Under the pieces are notes generated by a model. It saw only the letters and a program-made list of their open reading frames with translations, was not told the origin of the DNA and searched no databases. DNA of 64,000 bases from Ceratobasidium sp. AG-K (taxonomy: Eukaryota; Basidiomycota; Agaricomycetes; Cantharellales; Ceratobasidiaceae). The stretch lies in assembly GCA_037039685.1 (NCBI GenBank), contig JAWNGF010000012.1, positions 682,001 through 746,000 of the forward strand. Direction: 5' to 3'. Position 1 is the first letter of the stretch, and every line of letters begins with the position of its first letter. Position numbers and translations under genes: made by a program. This document shows, piece after piece, positions 46,493 to 59,799 of the stretch.

Positions 46493-48863
46493 TGGTTACC
46501 TGATGGCCTCGACCCGAGACGAGGCGGGGGGAAAGCTTGTGAGTTGTTAATGAGTGGGAATATGCGACTGACACACAGATCAAGGGCGGTACGGCACGGT
46601 AATTTGGGTGGGCCAAGTGTCTTCTATGCCGCCTATCGACGTAGTGTAGGAGTGGCATCATATTGGCGTATAGGTACAAACCAATAAGACCGTGCCGTGA
46701 GCGCCGGCCCTGTGAGATAGCCGCGCGTGAGACAGCGGCGCGGTGAAACAAAAACCTAGTGATGCGACCAGGCGGATAGAGTCCAGGCGGTTGGAGTAAA
46801 CTCTACCGCGTAATCCCAGTTGTTCCTCAGGCGCCAGGGGCCTCTTTCATCCTCGGGGCCAGAATGTTTCCCGAACATGCCGCGGTAGCAATAACTCGGG
46901 ACTCCCAGAAACATCAAGAGGCACGTCAACGCTACCGATTCAAAGTTTGACGTACGTTGTTTTACCAGTCCGCCGCTCGTGCTTCTCTTTCAGAGCGCCA
47001 GACCTTTTGTGTAGTGATTCATGCAATTTCAGTCGCTTGAGTGGTGGGGGGCGCGGATAATGTGGACTAGGCAAAAAATACCGTGATGCTTCAGATTTTT
47101 GAGTTGGCCCTGCAACACGGGAGCAATGCATAGGGGCCAAAAGAGCCTGCGCATCATTTCAGAGTACTCATGATTCCAGGAATATTCTGACCAGCGACGT
47201 GGTCCCCGTCGTCACGCCTTTATATGTGCAATACTTTGAAGGCTAATCGGTAATCTAATAATTTAATATCCATATTTAGAGCGGGGAACTTGGTCGAGGC
47301 TGCTCCGGGACGTGCTTCGCGCCAATAAAGCTGTAGCCCAGGTCAAGGAGCTTGAGCTCGTACCCAATAAACCAGGCAGACTCGACTAGCTTCTGGAAGC
47401 AAGAGGTTGTTTCCTACAGGTTATGCTTGCATCGCGCCAAACCTCGAGGTGTCAGAGCGGCTGGTCCTTTCGAGGCGTGTACATCAGGGAAGGCAGCACA
47501 ATCTGGTCATACCTTATAACAAATTGGAGGTCTCCGATCCAAGTTAGACGCGCTGTAACATGATCCAGTTTGAGATATGTTTGGTCGTTGGGAACCGGCT
47601 GCATCACCAAGATCAGCCGGCTGGCGCAGGACAACGTTATGAACACCTGTTGAATCAATTACTTAGCAAGACAAGATCGAGATTTATATTTAGTAGTATG
47701 CACTTGCCTTTTGCAAGCTCGTATTCAATCGACACCATACAAGACTAACCATGTATTTCATACCGTAAGCGCCCGAGTATTCGGACACAAGTGCATCCTA
47801 CTAGAAGTCTTTTTTGGTCACGTTATAGCAAAATTTCGAGTCCTGAAAGTAATCGAATAGTGTTTGGTAATCGCCCACCTCTATTTCTATTTCTCTCAGA
47901 ACCTCCTTGCCCTGTACAGCCGTTATACATGAAATATATTCCAGAAGGGATGTACAAACTATATGCTTGCTTTAAGATGCGACTCCGCTGTTTCAGCTTT
48001 AATGTTCTTGGTCGATATCAAATATCAGGAAAAACCTAGATGACATTAAACTAGAGGTTTGGGCGCCCTTAGTCCCAAGATTATATCTCAAACCAGTCAT
48101 CATTCAGCATGACTCTAGCGCGTTGGGGATGTTCTTGCGAGTTAGGGAGCAACGCAAATCACGTGACCAACTTCATGGAATGCGGTCCGATTCGGTAAAT
48201 TGTCCTTGTACCATTTTGCCGACATTTCCAACTATATTTGGTCCACTCACCCCCTCACTCAGATAAAAAATCTACATATTCGGTACAGGAAGAAAAACAA
48301 GTATTAACTTTCATATCTTTCAGCTAACCGCTCTGCTTCCAAAGCCGTCCGACTCCTCAGGATCATTGCACCTACATATCACATCAGAGTACTCCCAAAC
48401 TGTGACCTGATTCAGATATTTTCAACCGGTTCGACTTCTGAGCATTAACTTTTTTGCCAAGTTCCCTCTGCATACTCTAGTACTATGGCTTCAGCCCGCT
48501 ACTAACTTGAAATGGGGAGAGACTTGGTGAGCACTTAGTTGGCCGGGTTGATTCGTAGCTATTTAGTTAGCTTACTTTACTGCCTTTGCGGAGTGGTAGG
48601 CTAACGGTCGGAGGAACGTTTAAAGTCCAATATCGGTTCGACATCGACCGCTTGTAAGCGTTCTTTATCTAATTTCCTTAGCTCATAAAAGGAAACGATA
48701 CTCGGGATCGCGGCTTAGCGAGCCGCAGACCAGTTAAGGCAAATGAACGAGCATTCACGCAGAGCAGACGTACTAGACCCACGAGAACTAGAAAGGGTCA
48801 ATAGCAATGGTATTGTTTATATCAAGAATGCTTGCGCAGATGTCGATCAGCACGCCATAACAA
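46493..48863. other. Gene-poor region
   Basis: Only short, overlapping open frames without motifs. A tRNA-like stretch near 48,590-48,650 was examined and rejected. Confidence 0.4.
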
Positions 48864-49547
48864 CTAACAGTCCTCTCCTAGCTCTCGTGGTGGTGGAGAC
48901 ATGACTACTGTCGGCGTGGCATTTTGAGACCTACTTACTGACCGCGGGTTTGACGTGTGCGAACTCGTCCTCAGTCGTGCAGCTTCCTCACCTGGGAAAT
49001 CGTTACTTGGTGGGTCTGCATCATGAAACACGAGCCTGGATACGGGTATCTCTGTTGCTGGCGTCCGTGATGACCGCCTAGATTGTGTGGGTTGCTCTGG
49101 CAATCTTACGCGGGATTGAGCGGGTGATCGTTGGTCTAGTTCTCGCACCGCCGCCCTAGGTTCAGTCTTTGAGCGGCTTATTAGTGGTTCCGACGGCTGC
49201 ACGCACGTAGATTGGGACCTTGGCCTTGTTCCAGCAAGGAATTCGGCTGGCAATGCCTTTGATGGAAGTAGATCCGCGGGAAGTGGGAGACCAGGCCCTT
49301 CGCGACTACGTCCAATGTCGGCAGTAATTGCTGTATTCGTTAAGCACTGTTGGGTTATTAAACGCGAAATAGAAATAAAACGTCTAAAGAGACTGACGCA
49401 ACAGGGGAATCCCCCTCCTCGAACTCTTTCCGGTTCCCAACCTGGCCTTGCAATGACTATGAAGGGGTCAGGATGCCGGGCTGGCTGAGTTGTTTGGATG
49501 CCGGGTTCGAGGCGAAATGGGATACTGGGGTCCAGAGCCAGGGTCAA
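48864..49547 (-). CDS. Ser/Arg-rich protein with Cys cluster, copy 1
   Basis: Exon 2 (49346-48864) starts with a Cys codon and reads CLTNTAITADIGRSREGPGL, then a long Ser/Arg/Pro-rich, probably disordered tail. The upstream exon ends GGGFPCC at 49398 before a 51 bp intron (gtcagt...cag), so splicing creates a CCC cluster. The upstream limit is uncertain: the frame is open past 49547 without a clear ATG, and another exon may exist. It shares with copy 2 the blocks IQTTQPxRxPDP, GGGFxCC and IGRSREGPGLPLPAD. Family and function unknown. Confidence 0.55.
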   Translation of the reverse strand: MTLALDPSIPFRLEPGIQTTQPARHPDPFIVIARPGWEPERVRGGGFPCCVSLFRRFISISRLITQQCLTNTAITADIGRSREGPGLPLPADLLPSKALPAEFLAGTRPRSQSTCVQPSEPLISRSKTEPRAAVRELDQRSPAQSRVRLPEQPTQSRRSSRTPATEIPVSRLVFHDADPPSNDFPGEEAARLRTSSHTSNPRSVSRSQNATPTVVMSPPPRELGEDC

Positions 49548-52500
49548 ATGCGACCCCTGTGTTTCTCTTTCTCCCCGACTAGGAGGAATGGCCCGGAGGA
49601 GATACTCTGCAAGGGAGTGTATGTTCTTGATTAACAGGAGCAGATTCGTCTTGTGTACAACAATCCATAAAACTGATGTGTTTTGGGGCGCTAGAAATTG
49701 ACGTCGAAACTTAGGGAGCCCGTTCTATCATTCCAGAATAGTGAGTAGGGAAGTAATGTGGACACGTAAGCCATATACCTACGGGTGCAGAAGCAGGCTC
49801 GTTCCCGAGCACCGCAACCTCCTGTTTTTCAGGAGATGATGAATGAAGCACATCGGGTGATCGAATTGGCAAGATCGTTTTACAGATGGGGCTCCCTTTA
49901 ATTGAACACGGTTTACTTCCTGCTGGTGGGCTCATAGCTATAAAACGTGTAGTGGTGGAGAGGTGAAACGGCACAGCTCGAGCACTTTTACTGGATTGAA
50001 CAACTAACACATGTTTTACACGAGGTTCACTCGTTCTGGCATAGTATGTAGCCATTAGCGCCAAATTAGATGTCTGCAAATCCCCGAGACAGGAGGCCTC
50101 AGGGGTGCCCCCGAAAAAGGAGACCTCCTCCCAAAGATCCCTGGCTGTGGTGCTAACCCAGGTTATGCGAACAAAGAGAACGTTATCACACTCATACCAA
50201 CAGTGACACTTCATCAGGGTCTTGTGAAAGGTACGGTGTACCGTCAAATCTGTTGTATTGAAGGCTGATCGTGATGACTTCACGCTAAAATTGGACCGAC
50301 CCCCACGTACTTTTGAGCCTAAGGAATTGAGTCCCCACTGACAGCTTGCGGTTACGCAAGTTGAATTTCAACATGTTCGACTGTGGCTGCTTAGAGCCAT
50401 GGAATCGATAAGTTAATGGCGCAAGACGACACACTCCTAACGATCAGATCTAGATGGTCTAATAGAACTACGTTATCTTGATGGCGCATATAGTCTGCTA
50501 TAATGGGCCATGATACTATCTATTTGATATTCTCAAATTAGCCACCTTGAGGGTCATCCTCAATTCTAGACACAAAATTAAAGTTAAATGTATATCCGCT
50601 CTATGTGATAACTGCAACATTCATACCCAGTGTAGGCAGTATAGTTTCGCCCGCTCCCTTAGCTTTACTCTCAGTTACTTGCTAGGTACCCCCATGCATG
50701 CATGCGGCCTCCGACCTGATCCTGTGTGCCTTCGCCCTCCCGGGCGCTCTATCTCGCCTTAGGCGATGTGTAGCATTGCGTTATAGTGCCACGCCTTGAG
50801 AAGACGCCTAATTCTGCCTTGTTGGATTCCGGGGGGAAAGAGAACTGTGCCTGGCACCACATCAATCCTCGACCAACGCCACATATTCGGCACCCCTTTG
50901 GCAAGAGTTTATTTCCTCACGAGCAAGGGCCTGAGGCGCCCCGCAGCGGAGTACACACAAGTATCCCTAGGCTTATCACCTGCCGTCCTAGTTCGTCGAT
51001 CTGCACGAGGCGCCAATGGACGAGCGTCAAAGTACCATCGAATGAGGGGGGAGGTCGACTCTCTGCGACGGCCGATATCACTGGTGTTATGTGTTCAACC
51101 GAGCGAGTCCGGTCGAGCTTGAAGTTAACCCGAGAGTTGACATGGTGAAATCCAGGAAGGCACCTACCGTTATTATGCCATATCTTCCAGAAACAAATAG
51201 AAACTTAGCAGTATTCAATATCAGCTCGCTTGATAACACCGTACCTATTAGTAATTCATTGCGCAATTGAACGTGTTTCCAACGGAGGTGAAGCTCCGGC
51301 AATCTTGAGACATAGCTCTGTGCACAATGACTGACTCTTGAACACTAGCAAGTATAACAGGCGTTGTACACGAGATTCGAATCAAAGCCTGAACAAAGAA
51401 AAATGCGGCAGTGGCCAGTTCAACATGACACCGCGCTAGTAGAACCCATCCAGCAATAATGTATCCTGTCTAATAGGTACAACATGTTCGTCACGAACGT
51501 CGCATTTTGTAGTAGTTTTTCCCTTGTAGCGACTGACTGAAGGCTTGGTTAAAGCCTATTAACCTGTCACGTATGATAGTCACCTTGCTCGTTAAGCTCA
51601 TTCCACCAACGGGATTGAAACCTCGTTTTGTGACGGGTCCAGATCCTGCTTATAAATCACAGATAACCTCCATATCAAGTATATTACTATGACGGCTCCT
51701 GGCCGCTCATGAGCCCACTCCAAACCATCCAGCACCATTTACATGTGGTTACTTCGCGCTGGTGACTATCACTCCGGGAACAAATAAGAAAAGAAACTAC
51801 ACGCTTGAGAGTCTTATGGCAGGCATGTGGCGAGGCGCCTGCCTGATGTCCGTCAACAGATGAACATATTTTGCTGCTTGTATAGCACACTTCCGCAATA
51901 TCATTTACAATACCAAATGGATATAAATAGGTCTTAAATAGGCTACAATAGAACCTCTGTCTCTAAGCGCACCAAAAGTTACATCCCAAAGGATATTACT
52001 GTCTACTGCACCCACACTAGGTGTTAGTTAGAGCCGGAATCAGGTTTCAAGCTACCACCGGAGAGAGTACCAAACGAATCGGAAGACGCAGCTAAGACCC
52101 CGATACTCAGCGACAACCACAGGTGCTAGTCGAGGCTCATAAGGCGGTTTTCGTTGAGTACTCGCGATGCTCAAAAGTATCGGAACAGGCCGAATTTCAT
52201 ATGATTTTCAGCACCTTGCATGACTCGTACGTCCGTGAGCATGACAGGTCTTCCTTCAAGCTTGTAGCAAAACTGGTTCTGATCAACGAGTTCTACAAAT
52301 TTTGTTAAGACAGCTCCGACACAGCTCCTTGTTTTAGTTGACCTGGATTTTTTTGAAATTCAGTGTTTTTGCTGGACTCATGAAATTTGAACTCGGTTGG
52401 GGAAAACACATGGCGAGTATTACGAAGTCAACTTGCCTGCACAACTTTCATTACAACACGAAGTTGCAAATTTTTACCTGGAAAGAATTGTAGGTACGAA

Positions 52501-55050
52501 CTTTTGTTCCGGTACTTTTGAGGACCCCCCGTATACGCGCAATCCGAGTTCGTGATAGCTGAGCGCTTCTATTCGCGAGAGTTTTGTAATATATATCTTC
52601 TGCGTTGTATGTGTAGGCTACATAGGTACATGGCGTGCCTGAACACTGGATTAGGTATTGGCATTAGGGAGTGGACGCCTGCGCAACGGGTGCTCAGGTG
52701 TGTAACAAGACTCCGGGACACACAAACAGAGCCCATTGAACGCTGTCTCCCACGTATCTGAAGACTCATTTCATGCTATATACTGCAATGCCCCTTTGCG
52801 TCGTGCGGTCATCGAGGCCCGTTTCTCACTGCGATATATAGTTTGCACCGTGACAGAGGCCCCATGGCCTGGTTTACCACAACTATTGAAGCGCTCATTA
52901 TCCTCAACCTCCCAGCTGTCCTCCACAATACCCCTCTGCACGGTTGGACTCAAAGCTGATCTTGCTTCTTAAAGAAATGTGCCAACGGCGAGGGTATAAT
53001 ACTGGTGAGCAAAGCACGAGCATGGTATGCAAGGTTCAACGACTTCAGTGACCAAGCATGCATGCATTTGATCGGGGGATAAGCGATAAACCCTTCACCA
53101 ATACGTATACATACTGATATTCGACAGTATTTCTTGGAACCATCCATCACAATCAGTCCTGATGTATTTATCTGCTGTCGATCTGGTTTGGAGGCGGCTC
53201 CTAGTATCTTGCGTGCGTGATACATCCTCCAGCTACTTAATAAACGCAACAAATTAAGATAAATGGCGGAGGTAAGCGGGCCAGGTGGTGAGCAAGATGT
53301 CATGTCATCGGAGATGACGTTTATCTAGTACTATCAAAGTATACGCATGATGGGGTGATTTTATTCAATTGACCATGGCACAGGCCGAAATACGTAAATC
53401 AGATGCATTATTTTCGAGTTCACTCCCGCCAGACCGCTGCAAGTTGTCAGGGATGTCACAAGCTTAGTACTGTCGGTTGTTAGCTAATAATCCAATTGTT
53501 TGTCACGCGGTGCTTGCACCGCGTTGTAACTATTAGATAGGATAAAGCATGTATGAGTGGTACCCCCTTCTGAGTGGCTACAAGCTTTCTGCGTTGTATT
53601 TGCTCACCACCCGAGACCACAATGTGCATCATTTACGTCTGGAAACCGGGTTTTGCTTCCCCATCTCCCCATCTCGGTCCTTTCCTCTGTAGGTCTCAGG
53701 AGGGACTTCGATGGTGTGTCTGGACTCTCCTTAGGTCCCCGGAGCCCTTGGGACATTCAAACCCACCTGATGAGAACAGGGGTGTAGAAAATTCCTAGGG
53801 AGCAATCTTCGGCTTGGTAAAAACTCTTGGCGGCCCCATAGTTATTTCAAGTTGTCGCATCGGTGTAATCTAGCAGTCGAAACTCATAGTCAAATAACCG
53901 CCTGCCTCTTTTCTGACCTTCGCTAATGCATATATTTGATTTGTTGAGGGATCACACCGCTGTGTCCCCTGGGTCATGTATGCTATTGTAGTTGGTGTCG
54001 TACAATACTTTTATCAGATTCGGGACTGATCGAATTTCATTACAGCTGTTGCTATCAGTACAAATCGAAATTTGGGCCTCGAAAACTTGGACAAGTGATA
54101 CGCGCTCTCTCGCCAGCTCTACCTCATACTCCGACCTTTTCCCTTTCCTGTTGGCGACTTCGGCATGTCGTAGAGCTAACCCTGACGTGGCCAAACCGAG
54201 TGGCATGAGCTCGAGATCGCGAGATTACCGATCACGGGCCAGTGCATTCCGTGTTGTCGGGTCTATCTCAGGCGATTTTTACGACTTTTAGCCCGTCCAG
54301 AACACTTGGGAGCTTGGACCAATTCTCCCGATGCACGATTGGCTTGAGCCACGATTTTCGATTGTTAGCAAGGACGGACATCTCTGCTGCTTTCGGGGTC
54401 TCGAAACAGTTCCTAGTGCTCCATGAGCATCGTTCACTATCCGTGATGGGTATTTTCTTCCTGGGTACTCAATGCTCAGCTTGCGCGTGCCTTATCAACG
54501 CATTTCCTGCTGAAAATGTTTCCCAGGGACCACCCTCCCGACCCCTCGAAATAAGGAAGCTATTCCCAACTGACTCCTCACCAATGCGTAAAGGAACTCG
54601 TGCTGCAACCATCCGAGCCTGTTGGAACCATATTCTTGATTGATCTCCCTCAATACGATCTTGGCTTACTGCGATCTAGTGGAAATATTTTCCAAATGCA
54701 AGTTACACTGCGAGCCTACGATCATAGCTCTCCTCGCCTCCTTGGGTGTCCCGGATACCCACCATTCTGTCACCAATTTCGGGCTATATAATAGTCTTGA
54801 ACATTCTAGGTCACCTTCTCATAGCACCTCATTTTTGTCCAGATGCCCCTTGGTAGCCACTCGAGCTAATTTACTACAAGTTCACGATTGTATCGTTAGA
54901 TCCGACTCGCGTAATGGCCCAGGGTCGACTTTGCTCTCCTCTCGTGGCCGCTTTCGTCACACTCAATAATATCGATGACCTGCTCTGATCCTAATGCCAG
55001 TGTGAAATCCGTCAGCAAAAACCTGGGATCTCGTATGGTCTCGGAATTAA
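49548..55050. other. Gene-poor accessory region
   Basis: No supported gene in 5.5 kb. A 190-codon minus-strand frame (49711-50283) and a charged minus-strand frame (53952-54206) are the longest, but neither has a motif, an ATG in a sensible place or matching exons. Decayed members of the neighbouring families could be hidden here. Confidence 0.4.
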
Positions 55051-55178
55051 GGGACCTTTCTCGTCGAGCTCATGACAGTTTGTGAGCACTCATAAGCGGT
55101 TACGAGAAAAATGCGCGCTTGTCTCTTGGACGCTCACGAGATGTCACGAGAACTCGGGAGACCAACGAGAAAGGTCCC
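55051..55178. repeat. Small inverted-repeat element (128 bp)
   Basis: GGGACCTTTCTCGT at 55051-55064 is the exact reverse complement of 55165-55178. The interior repeats short CACGAG/CTCGTG motifs in both orientations. It could be a MITE or a foldback; no target duplication is evident. Confidence 0.4.
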
Positions 55179-55508
55179 CGAATCCCGAAGCCTCACGAGC
55201 GCAACGAGATTTTCGAATTTTGGTAGAGGATCAAAATAATCTCACTAGAGAATCAATGATATCGTGAGCGAGCGACAACCTCCGTATCCCGGTTACCAGA
55301 TATAGTCATTCTTCGGTTTGCACCACTTATCCCAGACTAGAGTAGATACTTAAGGCCGCCGGTTTAATAACCTGGAAACTATGCAGGGATGAAGGGCCGG
55401 CCAAGAGAATTGGACTGCGTCATCTTTGACGTACAAACATAAACATATTTGAATAGCATCAGGCTCGCGTAGTTAAGTGACGAGTGATTTTATCATTTCA
55501 AGAAGTAA

Positions 55509-56309
55509 TCATGCACATTGACCTCCGCAAGGAAGACCTATTCCCGGCTTGGATGGCACTGAAGGAGCTCCCGCCATGGGCAGGGCTGCCTGGGATGTGC
55601 GCCCTGACCGCGATTTTGATACATGTGAACCCCTCCTTGATCGTGTAGCACCCTCCTCTTGAGGCTGGGCTCTCGGTTGGCTTACTTGTTGGGATGTACG
55701 CCTGAATCCAGGTATCTCCTCCATTGCTCGCGTCTGAGATAACTGTGTGGACTGTGCAGGTTGTCCTGGCAACGCTACACGAGATTGGGTGCAGGATCGT
55801 TGGCCCCGTTCTCGTCCAGTTACTGTGGACCCAGTTCGCGAGGGTCCCAGCGCCCCAGTCGGTGGCGTTGAGAGGTCTAGTGTGGATGGTGACTCTGGTG
55901 TTACACCCACGGATCCTAGTTCGACTGGCGAGGCCTTTGATGGTGACTGGTCTGCGGGAAGCGGGAGACCTGGCCCTTCACGACTACGTCCAATGGCAGC
56001 AGTAATTCGTGTATTTTCCGGGCACTGCCGGGATGTTAGAGGCAAAACAAAGAGAGGCTTGATAGGGAGGCCTACACAGCAGAGAAATCCCCCTCCCCGG
56101 ATTCTTTCCGGTTCCCCCTCTGGCCTTGCAGCAGCTACGACGGGGTCGGGATAACGAGTTGGCTGAGTTGTTTGGATACCAAGCTTTAGTCCGGGACGAA
56201 GCGGGATACCAGATTCCTGGGTCAGCTGCGATGCCCGTGGTTGTTCAACAATGTCGCTTATGGGAACGAGGAAGGAAATGACGCGAATAAACGAATGACA
56301 ATCTCCCAT
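55509..56309 (-). CDS. Ser/Arg-rich protein with Cys cluster, copy 2
   Basis: ATG 56309 (MGDCHSFIRV). Exon 1 (56309-56076) ends RGGGFLCC. A 51 bp intron (gtaggc...cggcag) leads to exon 2 (56024-55509), which begins CPENTRITAAIGRSREGPGL. The tail is Ser/Arg/Gln/Pro-rich (SRRGSHVSKSRSGRTSQ). About 249 residues, no hydrophobic segment. The Cys cluster formed across the splice site could be lipid-modified or bind metal; neither is shown. Clearly paralogous to copy 1. Confidence 0.6.
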   Translation of the reverse strand: MGDCHSFIRVISFLVPISDIVEQPRASQLTQESGIPLRPGLKLGIQTTQPTRYPDPVVAAARPEGEPERIRGGGFLCCVGLPIKPLFVLPLTSRQCPENTRITAAIGRSREGPGLPLPADQSPSKASPVELGSVGVTPESPSTLDLSTPPTGALGPSRTGSTVTGRERGQRSCTQSRVALPGQPAQSTQLSQTRAMEEIPGFRRTSQQVSQPRAQPQEEGATRSRRGSHVSKSRSGRTSQAALPMAGAPSVPSKPGIGLPCGGQCA

Positions 56310-58323
56310 TGGCAAATTGAGCTTTGCAACGTGAAGTGAGAAACGAAGCACACTCACCTTTGCTCAATAAACGTGCCCACCGCATTGCCTGCTACGGGAC
56401 AGCTTCAACCGTCACGAGGCGTTGGGTCGGTGGCTTCGCTGTGGGCATGCATGACAGATTGCAAGGTCAAGTGATCAGTCAAGTGAAATGCGGACCCGGT
56501 CAGGAACGAGATGGGAGGCCAGCACTCAGCGCTTCTTCGTTCCATATTTCTCAGAATTCTGTGAAGTAAGCCTCATAAACTTGGAGACAGACACCTTTTT
56601 ACTCTCCGTAACCGACCTAGAGACCCAACGGAGCGCTCGGGAGCGCAGGGAGCTGATTGGAACATGGTCGGTGACGAGAAACAAAGACGAGAAACAAAGA
56701 CGAGAAACAATGGCACGTGTTCCCAGCGGTTTGACCTCGTGTTCATGTAGCTCGTTAAATACGTATTAAAAAAATCCCTGTCACGTGCGATAGTCGTCTG
56801 GATCGCTCTAGTGGCTGGGATGGAGTGCGGGATCATTGGCTTTGTTCTCGTATTGTTACTCCGGATCGTGGGCGAGTTCTCCGCACGTTGATACACGATT
56901 CCGAATAGTCAAGGATTATACGTAGAACCAAACGGAGGGACGGGCGAAGAGACCCCTTGGTTTATAATAAAGAACACGTCACTCCTCATCGGCTTTACTT
57001 CTTCGGTGACTGACAGTGTTTCTCCCATCTTAGCAACGATACAGGTAAGCGAACCTACAACCACCACCTTCAGTGTTTACGATATTAGTTATTCGAGTGC
57101 CCGTAACGACATCTCGGTTGAGCATTACCCCCATAACCTTGATGTGATGATATGCCGGAGCTAAAGAACGACCTCGTCTTGTATCAGCATGAAAACTACC
57201 CGCTACCTTCGTATGACTACGTGGCTTCTCGACAGCTAGGACATATGTACTTGAGGTCAATGCAATCTTTATTGTTTAAAGCAGCTTCGACCACACGAGC
57301 GATGAGCAGATGAGACCTCACTGCTTCAACTGGCTATCCCAGTGATTTGCTGCCGTAGAGTGCGCCACAAAACTGCAGTGCATGCTTTACCGGCCCATCA
57401 ACCCCACAAGCAGGCAAGTACAAGGGCGTTTTTGTTTAAACAAATGAGTCTCTCGTGTTGAAATTTCCCAAAATATAACAGCTTCCCTCCAATTATGATA
57501 AATTATTGCAACACATCACGTTTTCATTTCACTCAGGTAGTTGCTTACATCAGCGCGCATATGTGCATTTAATTAACGCAGTGGATGCACGTTACCATTC
57601 ATTATTCAACGCTCCTATTAGCGCAGTACAACATACACTGGCGCCCCTAGTCTTGTGGGGGCATGACACAACCAACAAAAGCAGATCAGACCGGTTGGTG
57701 GTTGCTAGGCGCGTCGTTGATGCTCATGTATAAAGCATATTCTGAAAGTTTGAGTTCCAAACAAGGACATAAGAAAACAGGTCCCACATCTCTGTCACGA
57801 CTAATTTGTGACTCTTCTAAGTTGTTGTGCGAAATTATTGCACTTTCATCAAAAGTCCCAGTATGACAGTTGAACAAGTATGGCAAGGTCATGCAACACT
57901 GAAGAGATTATTCTAAGATACGGATAAGACACATAATATAATGCAGCGAATGGACAGTAGGAAGTGGCGATCGCCCAAAATGCAATCGCACGCATTCATG
58001 GGGTTTCAACCTGCGAGTGGTGGCGGTGCTGTGCTTGAAAGAGGTATGTTGTTTACCCATTGCATCCCTGACGAAGCGACTGCTCACGTGGTTGCCACGC
58101 ATACACACGCCGGCGTAAGTGGAGAGCACAAGCACTCCACCTGTATGACTTGCGAAGAGTATTTTTTGTTTTAATACCGCGCACTACGTACGTGAAACGC
58201 ATGCTTAATACAACTCCGCTATCGCTTCGCGTCTACACGCGGGATGCCTCGTTGCAAATCGTTCCCTGAGCACAAAGCTGGAACAGTTCGCACTCCTCCC
58301 GGATACGTCTCTATCTTGCAACG
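56310..58323. other. Gene-poor region
   Basis: Only short overlapping frames. No motif, repeat or RNA gene recognised. Confidence 0.4.
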
Positions 58324-59332
58324 ATGAACCTTCAGATGGAAGTTCGCCAATCTTCGAGTTCGAGTGTACACGACCCCGGTCCCAGGCGCCCTCAACCAGC
58401 ACGCCGACGTTGGGTATTTTTCTCTTCCTTCGCTGGGCAACAAAACGAAGGGAGATTACAAAGTGGGGGTGCTTCCAGGCTGGTAAGCGCTATCCGTATC
58501 TCTCCGTGACGCACCGTTAATTATGACGCCGGTCTCCTAGAATGGATTGGTTGCGCTGCAATGGCCATTTTGCAACGCCAGGGAGGGTAGCCCAAACGAT
58601 TTGACACTCTCGAGGATAGATGAAGGGGGAGTAGGAGAGGGGAGTGGTTCTCAGGGCTCTACAGAGTCATCCACCTGGGTATCGCCAACAGATCTCCTAC
58701 CAACGCCTGGTGGTAGAACGGCGCAGTCGACACAATCATTGGGAGAAGCGCCACAAGTGCGGGCAATAAATACTCACATTCGAACAATCCAGCCAAATCC
58801 CCATTCGCCGATGAACCCAAATAATATGAAACAAGATGGCCAAGCTCGGAGGACGGGAACAGGATGTCTTCCGTGTTGTGTAAGCTGACTCGGAAAGTTA
58901 TTCCATCGTGATTCGCTTCTAATGTTCGATTAGTGTTTGAAAAACAGCGATATTGCTCCTGCTATCGGATCCCGTATAAAGGGTTCTGGAATACCGTATG
59001 AGCTACCTCCAATTGTTGTGCAGTCGGTTGCGCAAGTACATTCAGGGGTTACACGATCCCGAGTATCATCACAGGCAGCTCTGTCGCAGGGAATCCCCGG
59101 ATCAAGGCAACCATCTCTGGTAGCGGCGGTGGAGGTGGTTCGATCGAGGTGTTCATCCATGAATACACGGACGAGGACTCAGTCTCGAACCGAGGAAAGA
59201 GTGCGATCGAGGACAGGCTCAAATTCGTCTATGCCGCGGTCAAGGCGAGCGTCTCAGTCTCACTTGCCAGACTCTGTGCAGCCATCAACGGCGTTGCCAC
59301 CGGTGCCACCTATCATAGGTGGGGCTTATTAG
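58324..59332 (+). CDS. Ser/Arg-rich protein with Cys cluster, copy 3
   Basis: Three exons join in frame: 58324-58482 (ATG 58324), 58541-58879 and 58934-59332, with GT-AG introns of 58 and 54 bp. Exon 2 ends GCLPCC and exon 3 starts CLKNSDIAPAIG, so the Cys cluster again straddles the intron. The C-terminal third is Ser/Arg-rich (SMPRSRRASQ) and ends PPVPPIIGGAY. About 298 residues. It is convergent with H-E-F/N-C-Y copy B, 470 bp away. This is the only copy on the plus strand. Confidence 0.6.
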
Positions 59333-59799
59333 CTAGGGATTCAAGCAAGAGTGATGTGCCTAGGGTGAACTGTTGATACGGGCGTCGGTCCTGACCGAAA
59401 ATAGCCAATTATATATACACTTATGAATTAGTAGCAACTTTTCCTGTAAACTGCGAATGGCGTTGTGCTTGTCATATTTCCGCTTCTTGGCTCCCGATAT
59501 AATGATATTTAGCTAGCTACAAACTCAACCGTTGTAACGGTTCACCTGTCAATAACATCACGCGTGTTGTGATAAAATAAGAATTGTAGGAAGACTTGAA
59601 CCTATAAGCGAATATCTACGTATTTACTGGAATGTACCCGTAACCCTCTCCTGACCCCACTCTTACATCATGTAGAGGATTGATTGGTTACGAATGCAAG
59701 CGCCAGGATTTCAGCTTGGCGTGGGACCGCCCAGGAGTATATGGGTATACCTATAAGCAGGCGGATACAGGTTCAATATGTTCCCATTTAGCACCTACG
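59333..59799. other. Convergent intergenic region
   Basis: 3' flanks of copy 3 and of copy B. Nothing recognised. Confidence 0.4.

Noticed and set aside
48585..48660. tRNA- or SINE-like A-box/B-box sequence (gcggagtggt ... ggttcgac)
   Set aside because: No acceptor or T-stem pairing can be drawn, and the B box departs from consensus at two positions. No second copy was noticed.
49711..50283. 190-codon minus-strand frame as a gene or upstream exon of the Ser/Arg-rich copy 1
   Set aside because: Starts at GTG, has no motif shared with the first exon of copy 3, and no convincing splice link.
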